From the NCBI RefSeq assembly GCF_027744825.2, contig NC_071351.1:18675001-18739000 (forward strand): a stretch of 64,000 nucleotides of DNA, written 5' to 3'. Shown here piece after piece: positions 63,919-64,000 of the stretch. The notes under the pieces were generated by a model, which ran no database searches, was not told where the DNA came from, and saw nothing but the letters and a program-made list of their open reading frames with translations. Positions within the stretch are counted from its first letter, which is position 1; each line of letters opens with the position of its first letter. The position numbers were made by a program, and so were the translations under genes. The DNA comes from Synchiropus splendidus (lineage: Eukaryota > Chordata > Actinopteri > Syngnathiformes > Callionymidae).

Positions 63919-64000
63919 GTGGGAGGTTAAAATTTCATGTTCTGAAGCTTCCCTGAAAAGTTATGGCACAATGCACAAAAACGCTTTTCAGCCTGAGATA
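63919..64000 (+). repeat. Partial monomer at window end
   Basis: The first 82 bases of a unit with 33C and 57-58 AC, matching the D unit expected here from block S (compare 58280). Diagnostic sites beyond 82 are outside the window. Confidence 0.9.

Larger units (their letters stand above)
1..64000. repeat. 188 bp satellite array, whole window
   Basis: Every part of the window is the same unit, head to tail and in one orientation. The phrase gtgggaggtt recurs at 1, 189, 377, 565 and then every 188 bases up to 54521; after that the register is shifted by one base at 54708 and by one more at 60347. That gives 340 complete monomers and a final 82 bp fragment. By count on the first monomer GC is 75 of 188. 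No flanking DNA is included, so the array extends beyond both ends. Units of about 150-190 bp, close to a nucleosome repeat length, are typical of eukaryotic centromeric and pericentromeric satellites; a centromeric role here is inferred from that only. I do not recognise the family. A plant host is a guess. Confidence 0.98.
59220..64000. repeat. 30-mer higher-order repeat S, copy 2 (runs off)
   Basis: Second copy of 53581-58361, continuing to the end of the window. All rare markers are shared: agtatag in the F unit 59408, the one-base deletion and ttattgc at 60160-60346, aatactt at 60479, aatacac plus aacgac in the unit 60911, tattcag in 61663, and ggattt at 63255. It differs by a private T at 59393. 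It has not ended at base 64000, so the true duplicated length is unknown. Confidence 0.94.

Noticed and set aside
1..64000. CRISPR array
   Set aside because: There is no repeat-spacer alternation; the whole 188 bp repeats, with no unique spacers and no cas genes.
1..64000. Human or primate alpha satellite
   Set aside because: Unit length is 188, not about 171, no CENP-B box is present, and the sequence is not recognisable as alpha satellite.
1..64000. Telomere or subtelomere repeat, or a transposon inside the array
   Set aside because: No ttaggg- or tttaggg-type tandem runs, no long terminal repeats, no target-site duplications and no break in the 188 bp register other than two 1 bp deletions.
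1..64000. The entire repeat pattern as an assembly artefact
   Set aside because: Private substitutions, hybrids and diverse block offsets argue that most of the order is real. Exact copy numbers of the most identical blocks could still be wrong, and only spanning ultra-long reads can settle that.

Overview
The window is one uninterrupted, head-to-tail satellite DNA array. It has a 188 bp unit, about 340 complete monomers plus an 82 bp partial at the right end, about 40% GC, all in one orientation. I found no gene, RNA gene, transposon, CRISPR array, telomere repeat or unique sequence from base 1 to 64000. Copies are roughly 95-100% identical. Length is almost fixed: the 188 bp register is kept from base 1 to 54520, and only two monomers (54521-54707 and 60160-60346) are 187 bp. 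This is eukaryotic satellite DNA of the size usual for centromeric or pericentromeric repeats. A plant is my best guess from the unit length, A-tracts and general sequence style, but I do not recognise the family and cannot name a species. Centromere function is inference.

Numbering each monomer from the g of gtgggaggtt, nearly all variation sits at a few diagnostic sites: 33 (C/T), 57-58 (AC/GT), 117 (G/A), 126 (C/G/T), 142 (C/G), 145 (C/T) and 162 (C/A), with rarer markers at 19, 30, 61, 87, 89, 148 and 172. They define recurring classes: A (AC,126C,142C,145C,162C), B (GT,126G,145T,162A), C (33T,AC,126T,145C,162A), D (AC,126G,145T,162A), E (AC,126C,142G,145C,162C), F (D with 117A), e (E with 33T), d (D with 33T), b (B with 145C), a (A with 126G) and c (C with 33C).

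Reading the class string from left to right shows higher-order structure without one fixed unit. The left third (1-20116) is built from multi-monomer blocks copied at offsets of 3, 7, 17, 35 and 42 monomers. A middle stretch (20117-27448) has short A-B-F(-E) phrases, more private substitutions and few long copies. Region 27449-37600 carries duplications at offsets of 7, 14 and 11 monomers. The right third (41549-64000) carries two 30-monomer (about 5.64 kb) higher-order repeat pairs that share a 14-monomer cassette. Copies of the long blocks differ at only a handful of bases, so the array was recently expanded by unequal exchange or a similar process. Hybrid monomers record recombination inside units.

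The array is intrinsically non-coding: stops are frequent, and 188 is not a multiple of 3, so any reading frame passes through all three phases of the monomer.
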